Source of the DNA: JAUXJB01 sp965226855 | Lineage (GTDB): Bacteria; Myxococcota_A; UBA9160; SZUA-336 | Assembly (NCBI GenBank): GCA_965226855.1 | Contig: CBDDEE010000025.1 | Span: 1-64,000, forward strand | DNA length: 64,000 nt | Direction of reading: 5' to 3' | Program-made: the position numbers and the translations under genes | Notes under the pieces: generated by a model | The model's input: the letters and a program-made list of their open reading frames with translations, nothing else | Told to the model about the DNA's origin: nothing | Databases searched by the model: none | Shown: positions 1 through 8,684 of the stretch, piece by piece | Layout of the letters: every line of letters starts with the position of its first letter | How positions within the stretch are numbered: the stretch's first letter is position 1

Positions 1-59
1 TCCATGACAGCAACGCAGGAGTTCGTCGTCCCGAGATCTATCCCGACTACCCGGCTCAT
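1..59 (-). CDS. dnaK: Chaperone protein DnaK (Hsp70), N-terminal fragment
   Basis: Only the first 19 codons are inside the window; the gene runs off the left edge. The minus strand from the ATG at 59 reads MSRVVGIDLGTTNSCVAVM, which is the Hsp70 phosphate-1 loop (the DLGTTNS signature) of the nucleotide-binding domain. An AGAGGA ribosome site lies just upstream. DnaK is the cytosolic ATP-dependent folding chaperone. The J-domain gene at 87-1088 ends 28 bases upstream on the same strand, so the pair probably forms an Hsp70/Hsp40 operon. Identification is strong even though the fragment is short, because the motif is nearly invariant. Confidence 0.9.
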   Translation of the reverse strand, partial: MSRVVGIDLGTTNSCVAVM

Positions 60-86
60 GGCCTATCCTCTGTGCTCCTTTCTGGC

Positions 87-1088
87 CTAAAGAGTCTGCA
101 GCTCGGCCCTGACTTCGCGATCCATCGGATCCAGCTCCCACGCCCGCTGCAGGTACTTCCGCGCCGCCGCGACCTTGCCGAGCTGCTTGAAGATCTGGCC
201 CAGGACTTTTAGCGAGTTGACCGACTCTGCGTCCAGCGAGACCGCGCGCTCCGCGAACTCTCGCGCCGCCACGAGGTCTCTTTCGTTCAGGAAGAGCTCT
301 GCCACCGTTGCAGCCAGCTCGGCATCGGTAGGCCGCAGCTGCGAGGCTTCCGAGAGCATCTCGAGCGCGTTCTTGTGCTCGCCACGCTTCAGCATGGCGC
401 GCCCGCGGGCCAGCGCTTCCTCCGCACGTACGGCATTCGCCTCGACGACAACTTCCGCCAGCTCGTCGTGGATCCTCTGGTCGCGGGGGTCGAAGGCCAG
501 CGCGTGCTTGAGGAGAGAGGCGGCTCGCTCCCAGTTGCCCGCCTCCTTGTGGTTGAGGGCTTGCTCGACGTGCCGCTTGGCTCTGGAGCGACTCTGCTTC
601 AGGCGCCGTTCCAGGCTCTCCAGCTGGCTCTGCCGGGAGCGCAGCCCCTGCCTGTCGCGCAGCGACGGGCCGCCCTCCTGCTTCGCAGCAGACGTGGCGC
701 ACTCTGGCTTCTCGTCGGCCTGCGGTCGGCTCCCCGCGGGAGCTCCGTCTCTCGGCACGCCCTCTTGGAGCAGGCGGTCGTAGCTCTTGCGGAGTGGTGG
801 GTCTCGCAGAACGTCGTTCGCTGCGACCACGCGCTTGTAGATCTCGGTCAACAGGGGGCCGTAGCCGCCTGTCTGCTTGTTGAAGTAGCGATCGGGATGG
901 AAACGCTTGGAGCACTCGAAGAAGGCCTCGCGGACCGCGACGTCGTCAGCGTCGGGCTCCAGGCCGAGCAGCTCGTAGTAGTTGAGCGTGGGTAGCGCGC
1001 GAGCAAGGTCCCGGAGCTCGCCCTGGAATTCCGCGGACAGATCGACGGCTTCGCTCGCCGCCTCTTGTCGCGAGAACCTTCCCCGCAT
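87..1088 (-). CDS. J-domain (DnaJ-like) protein with C-terminal TPR repeats
   Basis: About 333 residues. The J domain spans roughly residues 35-105, opens with NYYELLGLEPDADD and contains the diagnostic HPD tripeptide at 64-66 (KRFHPDRYFN). A charged, low-complexity linker follows, then tetratricopeptide helices from about residue 190 to the end (for example ALAFDPRDQRIHDELAEV and the DLVAAREFAERAVSLD repeat). It has neither the zinc-finger region nor the Gly/Phe domain of canonical DnaJ, so it is a specialised co-chaperone, probably stimulating the DnaK encoded immediately downstream while TPRs select clients. The ATG at 1088 was chosen; a GTG five codons upstream (1103) is an alternative. 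The open frame extends to 1445 across argF, but that extension has no plausible coding character. Confidence 0.85.
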   Translation of the reverse strand: MRGRFSRQEAASEAVDLSAEFQGELRDLARALPTLNYYELLGLEPDADDVAVREAFFECSKRFHPDRYFNKQTGGYGPLLTEIYKRVVAANDVLRDPPLRKSYDRLLQEGVPRDGAPAGSRPQADEKPECATSAAKQEGGPSLRDRQGLRSRQSQLESLERRLKQSRSRAKRHVEQALNHKEAGNWERAASLLKHALAFDPRDQRIHDELAEVVVEANAVRAEEALARGRAMLKRGEHKNALEMLSEASQLRPTDAELAATVAELFLNERDLVAAREFAERAVSLDAESVNSLKVLGQIFKQLGKVAAARKYLQRAWELDPMDREVRAELQTL

Positions 1089-1225
1089 CCGCTCATACTT
1101 CACCCACTCCGATACGCACCGGATCCCCAAAGCTATCGGGAACACAAGCGGGAAAGTTGAGCCCGGTTGGCGGCAGCCGGCGCCCCTGGCACGTCGGCAG
1201 CAGGCCTCGACCCGGACGGGAATTG

Positions 1226-2168
1226 CTAGACGAGCAAGCGCTCTAGGATCGCCTTTTGCGCATGCAAGCGGTTCTCGGCCTGGTCGAACACCAGCGAGCG
1301 CTCGGATTCGAAACCTCTGCCGTGATCTCCTCGCCCCGGTGAGCGGGCAGGCAGTGGAGGATCCGGACTGACTCGGGCGCAGCGCGCAGGAGAGCGTCGT
1401 TGATCTGATACGGCGCGAAGACCGAGCGACGCTCGGCCGCCTCATCTTCTCTGCCCATGCTCGCCCAGACGTCCGTGTAGAGAAATGCCGCGTCCTTGAC
1501 GGCCGTCTGCGGATCGTGCTCCAGCTGGATCTCCGCTCCGGAGCTTCCGGCGAGCTCCATGCCGCGCCGAACGACGGCTGGATCCGGAGCGTAGTCGGGG
1601 GGCGTGCAGACTGTGAGCTTCATACCCAAGCGCCCAGCCAGGTGGATCAGGGAGTGGGCCACGTTGTTCCCATCGCCGATGTAGACGACGGAATCCTGGC
1701 GGAGGTCCCCGTTCTCCTGGATCGTCAGGGCGTCCGCCATCGCCTGGCATGGGTGCAGGAGATCGGTCAACGCGTTTACGACTGGCACGCGACCCAGCGT
1801 GCCAGTCCCTCCACCACTTCATGGCCGAAGGTCCGAGCGACGATGCAGTGACACCAGCGCGACAGGTTGCGGGCGACGTCCTCGACGGGCTCGCGCTCCC
1901 CGATGTTCACCTGGCCAGTCGGTAGCTGGACTGCATGCGCGCCGAGCTCGGTGACGCCGATCTCGAACGTCACGAAGGTGCGCAGGCTCGGCTTCTCGAA
2001 GTAGAGCAGGACCGACAGGCCCTGAAGTGAGCGAACCGTCTCGCGCCGGGCACGGCTGACCTTGAGCTCGCCGGCCCGGGCCAACATGTTCTCGAGCTCG
2101 TCGCTGGGCCAGTCGGCGATCGAGATGAAACTCGTAGGAACCTTCTCGGTGTCAGCGCGCGCGGACAA
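1226..2168 (-). pseudogene. argF: Ornithine carbamoyltransferase, interrupted by frameshifts as read
   Basis: Converts ornithine plus carbamoyl phosphate to citrulline in arginine synthesis. The N-terminal part begins near PTSFISIADW and carries the carbamoyl-phosphate loop as EKPSLRTF (the family usually has STRTR or SLRTR). After a single-base slip near 1792 the reading continues as VPVVNALTDLLHPCQAMAD, and then DGNNVAHSL and HCLPAHRGEEIT (catalytic Cys region). A second slip near 1314 must be corrected to reach the normal tail FESERSLVFDQAENRLHAQK and the TAG at 1226. Both slips are one base in short G/C runs. A TTG at 2168 is the only in-frame start candidate near the argB end, so the start is uncertain. 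Either a decayed gene or, more likely, a functional gene with sequence errors. Confidence 0.8.
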
Positions 2169-3011
2169 GCTTCGTTCCACGCCTCCGTCCGTGAAGATCT
2201 CGAGCAATAGCGCGTGCGAGACTCGGCCGTCGATAACGTGCGCGGAGGTGACCGTGCCCTCGATCCCGCTGACGCAGCACTCGAGCTTGGGGATCATACC
2301 CCCCTTGACGCTGCCGTCGTCGATCGCGGCACGCACCTCAGCGATCGTCATTGTGGTCCGCAGGGCTCCGTCTTCGTCGAGTACGCCTTCCACATCGGTG
2401 AGCATGATCAGCTTCTCGGCCCCGAGGGCCTCCGCAATGCCCGCAGCCGCGACGTCTGCGTTGACGTTGTAGGTGCGGCCCTCCGCATCGAGTCCGATCG
2501 GCGCGATGACGGGGATCAGACCGTTGCGCGTCATGGTCGTGATCAAGCTCTCGTCGACGTGCTCGGGCGTCCCCACCCGCCCCAGGTCCTCGCCCGACGG
2601 CGACTCGAGGGGACGCACGCGCATCAGCTCGCCGTCCTTGCCCGTCAGGCCCACGGCCCGACCGCCGGCGCGACCGATCAGGGACACGATCTCCGCGTTG
2701 ATACGTCCGCCCAGCACCATCTCCACGACGTCCATGGTCTCTTCGTCAGTGACACGCATGCCGTCGACAAAACGAGTCTCCTTGCCGAGCCGCTTGAGCA
2801 TGTCTCCGATCTGCGGTCCACCACCGTGGACGATGACCGGGCGCAGCCCTATGTAGCGCAGCAGGGTGACGTCTGTCGCGAACGAGGCCTTGAGCTTCGC
2901 GTCGATCATCGCCGCGCCGCCGTACTTGATGACGATGGTCTTGTCGTAGAACGCGCGGATATACGGCAGCGCCTCTACCAGGACGCCGGCCTTCTCGATC
3001 AGCTTCTGCAT
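2152..3011 (-). CDS. argB: Acetylglutamate kinase (end restored across one frameshift)
   Basis: Phosphorylates N-acetylglutamate, the second step of arginine synthesis. The amino-acid kinase fold is clear: KTIVIKYGGAAM (phosphate-binding Lys/Gly), VIVHGGGPQIG, and the NVNADVAAAGIAEALGA region. The ATG at 3011 lies 13 bases after the hslU stop, and the length from there (about 286 residues) is normal. As read, the frame does not stop at the usual place but continues into argF, creating an apparent ArgB-ArgF fusion. Restoring one base near 2178 gives DGGVGTKLVRAR and TGA at 2152, a standard ArgB C-terminus, so I treat the fusion as an artefact. Confidence 0.88.
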
Positions 3012-3024
3012 CGGTTTCCGCAGC

Positions 3025-4332
3025 CTATAGCACGAACCGCGACAGGTCGCGGTCGCCCGCAATCGCTTCCAGACGCTTCCTCACGATCGCCGCATCGAGG
3101 GTCACCGTTTCTCCCGCCATGTCCGGCGCGCTGAACAGCTCGGTCTCGAGCAGCCGTTCCAGCACCGTATGGAGCCTTCGGGCGCCGATGTTCTCCGTCG
3201 ACTGGTTGACCTCGGAGGCGATCCGCGCGATCTCCTGAACCGCATCAGGTTTGAACTCGAGCTCTACTCCCTCGGTGGCCAGCAGCGCCTCGTACTGCTT
3301 GACGAGCGCATTCTTCGGCTCCTGCAGGATGCGAACGAAGGCGGCCTCATCCAGGTCGTGGAGCTCGACCCGGATCGGAAAGCGGCCTTGGAGCTCCGGG
3401 ATGAGATCCGAAGGACGCGAGACGTGGAACGCCCCCGCCGCGATGAAGAGGATGTGGTCCGTACGCACGCTGCCGTGCTTGGTCTGCACGCTGCAGCCCT
3501 CGATGACCGGCAGCAGGTCACGCTGCACACCCTCACGCGAGACGTCGGTGCCCCAGCTCTCTCGCCGCGCGATCTTGTCGAGCTCGTCGAGAAAGACGAT
3601 GCCTGACTCCTCGACGCGCTCGATCGCTCGCTCGCGCACGGCGTCCTGGTCGATCAGCCTGTGCGACTCTTCGTCTTGCAGGAGCTCTCGCGCCTGACGT
3701 ACCTGCAGGCGCCGCACGTGCTTGCCCTTGGACATCATGTTGCCCATCAAGTCGCGGAGGTTGAAGCCCATCTCCTCGACGCCCTGCGGCGAGAAGATCT
3801 CGAGCGTGGGACCCGGCGCGCTCCTGGGTCTCGATCTCCACCTCCCGCTCTTCGAGCTCGCCCGCGGCGCAGCTTCTCGCGCAGCCGTTCCCGCGTGGCG
3901 TCGGTGCCTTCGCCGGGACGGGGAAACAGGGCGTCGAGCAGGCGCTCCTCGGCGATCCGCTCCGCGGAGGCACGAACCTTGACGGCCTCCTCGTCGCGAA
4001 CCAGTGTGATCCCGACCTCGACCAGATCGCGGACCATCGACTCGACGTCGCGGCCGACGTAGCCCACCTCCGTGAACTTGGAGGCCTCGACCTTGACGAA
4101 CGGGGCGCCGGAGAGCTTGGCCAGGCGGCGGGCGATCTCCGTCTTGCCGACGCCGGTCGGTCCGATCATCAGGATGTTCTTGGGATGGATGTCCTCGCGC
4201 AGATCGCCCTCCACCTGTCGCCGCCGCCAGCGGTTTCGGAGCGCAATCGCGACCGCACGCTTGGCATCGCTCTGACCCACGGATGTAGCGGTCGAGCTCG
4301 GAGACGACTTCGCGTGGCGTGAACGATCTCAA
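3025..4332 (-). pseudogene. hslU: HslU ATPase subunit of the HslUV protease, three frameshifts as read
   Basis: AAA+ unfoldase that feeds substrates to HslV. All landmarks are present but divided among three frames. MRSFTPREVVSELDRYI starts at a TTG overlapping the hslV stop (TTGA). After a slip near 4281 come GQSDAKRAVAIALRNRWRRR, the Walker A GPTGVGKTEIARR and the pore loop GYVG. After slips near 3862 and 3815 come PTLEIFSPQGVEEMG, Walker B GIVFLDELDKIA, GRFPIRVEL, and the C-terminal LSRFVL tail that docks into HslV. Total length is normal for the family (about 440 residues). Nothing is deleted; only single bases are gained or lost. This looks like consensus error in an active gene. Confidence 0.87.
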
Positions 4333-4871
4333 GCCTTGAGTTCCAGGATGCTGATCTGATCATTAGTGTAGAGACAGATGCCCGCAGCGATCTGGATGGC
4401 GCGCTCCGCGATTTCTCTCGCGGACAGGTCCGTGGCACCGAGCAGAGCGCGCGCCGCCGCGCGCGCGTAGCCACCTCCCGAGCCGATCGCGGCGATTCCG
4501 TCGTCCGGCTGGATCACGTCGCCGTTGCCGGAGAGCAGCAGCGTCTCCTTCGCGTCCACCACCACGAGCAAGGCCTCCAGGTTGCGCATGCTCCGGTCGG
4601 TGCGCCAGTCTTTCGCGAGCTCCACGGCCGCACGCCGCAGGACTCCGAACTCCTCGAGCTTGGCATCGAAGCGCTCGAGCAGGGCCACCGCGTCCGCCGT
4701 CGAGCCCGCGAAGCCCGCCAGCACGCTGCCACCACGGAGCCGCTGGATCTTGTTCGCGCTGTTCTTCACCACGGTGTCGCCCATGCTGACCTGGCCGTCG
4801 CCGGCGATCGCCACGCTGTCGCCGCGGCGCACCGCGATCACCGTCGTTCCGCGCATCTCGAGCTGGCTCAT
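4329..4871 (-). CDS. hslV: HslV proteasome-like peptidase subunit
   Basis: Threonine peptidase of the HslUV (ClpQY) complex, 180 residues. The short propeptide MSQLEMRG precedes the catalytic Thr of TTVIAVRRGD. GDGQVSMGDTVVKN and GSGGGYARAAARAL are family hallmarks, and Lys in the SANKIQRL helix is retained. The ATG overlaps the xerC stop (ATGA) and is preceded by a strong GGGGGAGAGG ribosome site; the end overlaps the TTG start of hslU. The order xerC-hslV-hslU is common in proteobacteria and Firmicutes. High confidence. Confidence 0.96.
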   Translation of the reverse strand: MSQLEMRGTTVIAVRRGDSVAIAGDGQVSMGDTVVKNSANKIQRLRGGSVLAGFAGSTADAVALLERFDAKLEEFGVLRRAAVELAKDWRTDRSMRNLEALLVVVDAKETLLLSGNGDVIQPDDGIAAIGSGGGYARAAARALLGATDLSAREIAERAIQIAAGICLYTNDQISILELKA

Positions 4872-5806
4872 CCTCTCCCCCTGGCGGAATAATCCGCTGA
4901 TGCGTCGGGCTCTCGGGAGCGCGGATGCGCCTGCCGGTAGACCCGGGCCAGCCGCTCGGCCGACACCTGGGTATAGCGCTGTGTCGTGCTGAGCCGCTCG
5001 TGCCCGAGCAGCTCCTGGATCGCGCGCAGATCGACGTCTGCATCCAGCAGATGGGTGGCGTAGCTGTGGCGGAGCGTGTGCGGGGTCACTCGCCGAGCGA
5101 TCCCGACCTCTAGCAGGCGGCGCCGCAGGACCTTGCGGACCCCCCGCGGAGAGAGCCGACCCCCACGGGCATTCAGAAGCAGCGGCTCGTTGAGCAGCCC
5201 CGGGCGAACGCGGGGCTCGAGATACGCGAGTAGGGACTCGAGCGCCAGGCTCGGGATCGGGACCACGCGCTGCCGGTTCCCCTTGCCCTGGACCCTGAGC
5301 TCGGCCCGATCGCGGTCGAGGTCACGAACGGAGAGATGAGTGAGCTCGCCGACCCGGAGCCCGGTTCCGTAGAGCAGATCGAACACCGCTCGATCGCGAG
5401 CCTCCAGCCTGGGCCTCGGATGTGGGGACGTGGCGTCGATGAGCTGCTCGCACTCGGCGGCCCCCAGCGGGGCGGGAAGACGCCGCTCGGGCTTGGGACC
5501 GGGCAGCCCGTTGCTCGGGTCACTGGCCCGCGCTCCGAGGCGCACCTGAAAGCGGAAGAAGCAGCGCAGCGCGGAGAGCCGCCGCGTGCGCGTCGCGGGA
5601 GTGTGGCAGCGATGGAAGCCGGCCAGGTAGGTCCGGAGCGAGAGCCTGTCCACATGAGCGAGCCCGCGAGCGCGCTCGCATTCTGGACTCTCGGCCAGCC
5701 GCCGTACCTCGCTCGTGTAGGCCCGGACCGTGTGCGGCGAGAAGCCGCGCTCCGCCTCCAGGTAGCGGCGGAACTCTGCGTTGGAGCTCCGATCTGCGGG
5801 AGTCAC
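4868..5806 (-). CDS. xerC: Tyrosine recombinase XerC
   Basis: Site-specific recombinase, expected to resolve chromosome dimers at dif with XerD; 312 residues. The N-terminal SAM-like core-binding domain includes FRRYLEAERGFSPHTVRAY. The catalytic domain shows Arg in LLYGTGLRVGELTHL, Lys in VQGKGNRQR, HTLRHSYATHLLD (His-x-x-Arg), LGHERLSTTQRYTQV (His and the nucleophilic Tyr). The GTG start at 5806 overlaps the trmFO stop as GTGA and gives a normal family length; a longer open frame upstream lies entirely inside trmFO and was rejected. It is embedded in a housekeeping operon and not next to an attachment site, so a phage integrase is unlikely. Confidence 0.93.
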   Translation of the reverse strand: MTPADRSSNAEFRRYLEAERGFSPHTVRAYTSEVRRLAESPECERARGLAHVDRLSLRTYLAGFHRCHTPATRTRRLSALRCFFRFQVRLGARASDPSNGLPGPKPERRLPAPLGAAECEQLIDATSPHPRPRLEARDRAVFDLLYGTGLRVGELTHLSVRDLDRDRAELRVQGKGNRQRVVPIPSLALESLLAYLEPRVRPGLLNEPLLLNARGGRLSPRGVRKVLRRRLLEVGIARRVTPHTLRHSYATHLLDADVDLRAIQELLGHERLSTTQRYTQVSAERLARVYRQAHPRSREPDASADYSARGRG

Positions 5807-7125
5807 GAGAGCGGAGCCTCGACGCCGGCGGCCCAGGGAGCGAGGTCTGCGAGGGCGCGAGCGCTCACGCGCAGGTTGCGTTCGCGCTTCGGTGTGCGCC
5901 GCGTGCGGTCCGCGAGCGGTGGGAACAGTCCGTAGTTCACGTTCATGGGCTGGAAGCTCTTCGGAGCAGCATTCCGCAGATGATGCAGGAGGGCGCCCAG
6001 CGCCGTCGTCGGTGGAGGCGCAGTCACCGGCACACCGAGCGCGCGACCGGCGACGAAGATCCCGGCCAGCAGCCCTAGCGCCGCCGACTCTACGTAACCC
6101 TCCACTCCAGCGATCTGGCCGGCGAAATAGAGGCCGTCGCGCGTGCGGTGCTGGAGCTGCTCGTCGAGCAGGAGCGGCGCGCGGATGAACGTGTTGCGGT
6201 GGGCCGAGCCGTAGCGCGCGAACACCGCGCCGGCCATACCCGGGAGGCTCCGGAAGATGCGCCGTTGCTCGCCGATCCGCAGCTTGGTCTGGAAGCCGAC
6301 CAGGTTGTAAAGCGTCCCCGTCTTGTCTTCCTGGCGCAACTGAACCACGGCGAAGGGGGGCGCCCCGCCACGGGGATCGCGCAGTCCAACGGGCTTCATG
6401 GGGCCAAAGGCCAGGGTGTCGGCGCCGCGTTCCGCCATCACCTCGATGGGGAGACACGCCTCGAAGTAGATCGCCTTCTCGAAGCGGTGCAATGGCACCT
6501 TCTCTGCCTTCACGAGCTCGTCCACGAACGCGTAGTACAGCTCGCGCCCGAGCGGGATGTTCAGGTAGTCGCCATCTCCGTCCTCGTAGCGAGAGGCGCG
6601 AAAGATGACGTCGAGGTCGAGGCTGTCCGTGTACACGGTGGGCGAGATCGAGTCGTAGAAGTAGAGCGAGTCACCGCAGATCTGCCCGATCGCGGCCGCG
6701 AGCCCGTCCGATGTGAGCGGGCCGGTCGCGAGAATCGCGATTCCCTTTGGAAGCTCGGTCACCTCCTCGCGCACGATCTCGATGCGTGGCTCTCGCGCGA
6801 TGGTCTCCGTCACCTGGCTCGAGAAATGCGTCCGGTCCACGGCCAGCGCCTTGCCCGCAGGGATGCGGCACGCGTCGGCCGCGCGGAGGATCAGGGAGTC
6901 GAGGCGCCTCATCTCCTCGTGCAGGAGCCCCACCGCGTTGGCCGGCTGGTCCGAGCGGAAGCTGTTGGAGCAGACGAGCTCCGCCAGGCCTTCGCTCGTG
7001 TGCGCCGCAGAGAAGCGCGCCGGCCGCATCTCGTAGAGGCGCACCGGCACGCCCCTGCGGGCCAGCTGCCAGGCGGCCTCGCAGCCCGCCAGACCACCGC
7101 CGATGACGCTCACGGGCACGCTCAT
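5803..7125 (-). CDS. trmFO: Methylenetetrahydrofolate-tRNA-(uracil54-C5)-methyltransferase TrmFO
   Basis: FAD- and folate-dependent enzyme that makes m5U54 in the tRNA T-loop; 440 residues, the usual size. The N-terminal dinucleotide-binding motif is VIGGGLAGCEAAWQLARRG, followed by LYEMRP and the family signatures LVCSNSFRSDQ and CRIPAGKALAVDR. The C-terminal part has YFAGQIAGVEGYVESAA and LGALLHHL. It sits 18 bases after dprA and overlaps xerC by four bases. In relatives I recall, topA usually lies between dprA and trmFO; it is absent from this position. Confidence 0.95.
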   Translation of the reverse strand: MSVPVSVIGGGLAGCEAAWQLARRGVPVRLYEMRPARFSAAHTSEGLAELVCSNSFRSDQPANAVGLLHEEMRRLDSLILRAADACRIPAGKALAVDRTHFSSQVTETIAREPRIEIVREEVTELPKGIAILATGPLTSDGLAAAIGQICGDSLYFYDSISPTVYTDSLDLDVIFRASRYEDGDGDYLNIPLGRELYYAFVDELVKAEKVPLHRFEKAIYFEACLPIEVMAERGADTLAFGPMKPVGLRDPRGGAPPFAVVQLRQEDKTGTLYNLVGFQTKLRIGEQRRIFRSLPGMAGAVFARYGSAHRNTFIRAPLLLDEQLQHRTRDGLYFAGQIAGVEGYVESAALGLLAGIFVAGRALGVPVTAPPPTTALGALLHHLRNAAPKSFQPMNVNYGLFPPLADRTRRTPKRERNLRVSARALADLAPWAAGVEAPLS

Positions 7126-7143
7126 GGAGCGCCCGAGGATAGC

Positions 7144-8223
7144 TCAGCGCAGGAGGACCACCCGGGCCCCCTCGCGCGCGACCCGGCCTAAGAGCTCGAG
7201 CTCGAGCAGGGTCGCGGCGAGACTGGCGGCAGGAACGCCGAGCTTGCGCACCAGGTCATCTGCGGCCAACGGCCCATCGCGGAGTTGCGCTAGAACCTGC
7301 TCGGGGACGCCCCCGTTTGAGCTCACCTCTGGAAGGTCGAGCTGGGCAGCCGCCTTCCGCGGCGGCCAGACACCGACCAGGAGGCGCAGATCGATCACGT
7401 CCAGGATCGGCACCGCCGTGCGTAGCAGCGCGTTCGATCCCCGACAGAGCTCGCTGTCCGTCGGGCCCGGGATCACCCCGAGATTCCGACCCTGCTCGAG
7501 CGCGTGTCGGGCAGTCCACAGCGTCCCGCTCTTCTCGCGCGCCTCCACCACGAGCGTCGCCCTGGCCAGACCGCTGATCAGCCGATTGCGCTCTGGGAAG
7601 TGGTACGTCCGATACGTCTGGCCGGGTGGGTACTCAGACAGCCAGGCGCCGCCCGAGTCGAGAATCCGAGCCGCGAGCCGCTGATTCCCGACGGGGCTCG
7701 GCCGATCGAGCCCGGATGCGAAGATCGCCACGGTGCGACCGGCGCCGCGGAGCGCCCCTTCATGCGCCGCAGCGTCGATCCCGTAGGCCAGTCCGCTGAT
7801 GATGACGGTGCCGTCCGCCGCCAGCTGTTCCGCATACTGCTGCGCCGCACGCCGGGCCCGTCCGGACGGGCGCCGCGATCCGACGATGGCGAGCGCGGGC
7901 CCGCGCGGGAGCGAGCCGCGGGCGTAAAGAACGAGCGGGGGGTCGGGCATCAGCTGGAGCGCCTCGGGGAAACCGGGCCTTCCGTAGAGCAGCACCGCCA
8001 GTTCCCGCTTCCTGACCGCTTCCAGCTCCCGGGAAGCCGCGGTCAGATCCGGACCGGACCGCAGTGCCGCGGCCAGCGTCTCGCCGCACGCATCCTTCAG
8101 CTCCGCGTAGCCTCGCTGGAAGATCTCGCGGGGCGAGCCCAGGACCTGGAGCAGGTGCACCGCGATGTCGCGGCGCAGCCCGGGCACGTTCCGCAGTGCG
8201 ATCCAGAGCAGAGGGTCGTCCAT
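7144..8223 (-). CDS. dprA: DNA-processing protein DprA (Smf)
   Basis: Loads RecA onto incoming single-stranded DNA during transformation; about 359 residues. An N-terminal SAM/HhH-like region (LLWIALRNVPGLRRDIAVHL) precedes the Rossmann core with AIVGSRRPSGRARR, VIISGLAYGIDAAAHEGAL, VAIFASGLDRPSP, LSEYPPG, FPERNRLISGLA and GTLWTARHALEQGR. The C-terminal winged-helix (LRDGPLAADDLVRKLGV) resembles the DprA DML1 domain. The ATG at 8223 was preferred over an upstream ATG at 8274 because homologues begin close to this point. It heads the operon running to dnaK. Confidence 0.95.
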   Translation of the reverse strand: MDDPLLWIALRNVPGLRRDIAVHLLQVLGSPREIFQRGYAELKDACGETLAAALRSGPDLTAASRELEAVRKRELAVLLYGRPGFPEALQLMPDPPLVLYARGSLPRGPALAIVGSRRPSGRARRAAQQYAEQLAADGTVIISGLAYGIDAAAHEGALRGAGRTVAIFASGLDRPSPVGNQRLAARILDSGGAWLSEYPPGQTYRTYHFPERNRLISGLARATLVVEAREKSGTLWTARHALEQGRNLGVIPGPTDSELCRGSNALLRTAVPILDVIDLRLLVGVWPPRKAAAQLDLPEVSSNGGVPEQVLAQLRDGPLAADDLVRKLGVPAASLAATLLELELLGRVAREGARVVLLR

Positions 8224-8357
8224 GCTTCCGCATCCGCGGGACCGCGTGCGGGGTGGATGCTCAATGTAACGCATCCGCCGGATGGCCTGAATCGGCCCGA
8301 ACGGCGCCTAAAGTCCGCGTCTGGCCCTGCCGACAAGAGCTAGCAGGGAGAGCGACC

Positions 8358-8684
8358 ATGAACGACGAGCGACGCGTGACCCCGCGTCACGAGATCCGGG
8401 CAGCGGTGGCTTACTGGGGCTCCAGCCGCGAGGGCGGTGGCACCCTGTCGAACATCTCCAGCTCCGGGGCGCTGATCGAGCCTGCGTCTCCGTCGGTCGT
8501 GCCCGGTACGCCCATTCGGCTGGTCATCAACGGGGTCACCTTCAGCTCCGTGGAGCTTCCCTCGGAGGTCGTGCGCACGACCCCCGCTGGTTTCGCCGTG
8601 TGCTTCGAGGACCTCGACCCGGAGGCCCAGCGCCTGTTGCTGGAGTTACTGTCGGGGGCCGACACCGCGGGCGCCGTCTACTAG
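8358..8684 (+). CDS. PilZ-domain protein, putative c-di-GMP effector
   Basis: Single-domain protein of 108 residues. The c-di-GMP-binding signature is intact: RRVTPRHEIR at the N-terminus (R-x3-R type) and NISSSGALIE (N-x-S-x-x-G) about 25 residues later, followed by the beta-barrel with an aliphatic-rich GTPIRLVINGVTF strand. The ATG at 8358 has an AGGGAG site nine bases upstream. Its stop codon overlaps that of the convergent SMP-30 gene in the palindrome CTAG (8681-8684). Single-domain PilZ proteins act as soluble adaptors controlling motility or exopolysaccharide; the partner here cannot be told from the sequence. Confidence 0.86.
   Translation: MNDERRVTPRHEIRAAVAYWGSSREGGGTLSNISSSGALIEPASPSVVPGTPIRLVINGVTFSSVELPSEVVRTTPAGFAVCFEDLDPEAQRLLLELLSGADTAGAVY

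Noticed and set aside
1776..3062. A single open frame fusing acetylglutamate kinase to the N-terminus of ornithine carbamoyltransferase
   Set aside because: Adding one base near 2178 restores the ordinary ArgB ending GVGTKLVRAR with a TGA, and argF needs two further single-base corrections. An artefact is the simpler explanation.
4868..5806. Phage or island integrase with an attachment site
   Set aside because: The recombinase is inside a housekeeping operon with overlapping genes, matches XerC in length and motifs, and there is no adjacent tRNA gene or direct repeat.
5803..6457. N-terminal extension of XerC
   Set aside because: The open frame upstream of the GTG at 5806 is the shadow of trmFO on the same strand. 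It is Arg/Pro-rich with no recognisable domain, and the overlap with a confirmed gene is complete.
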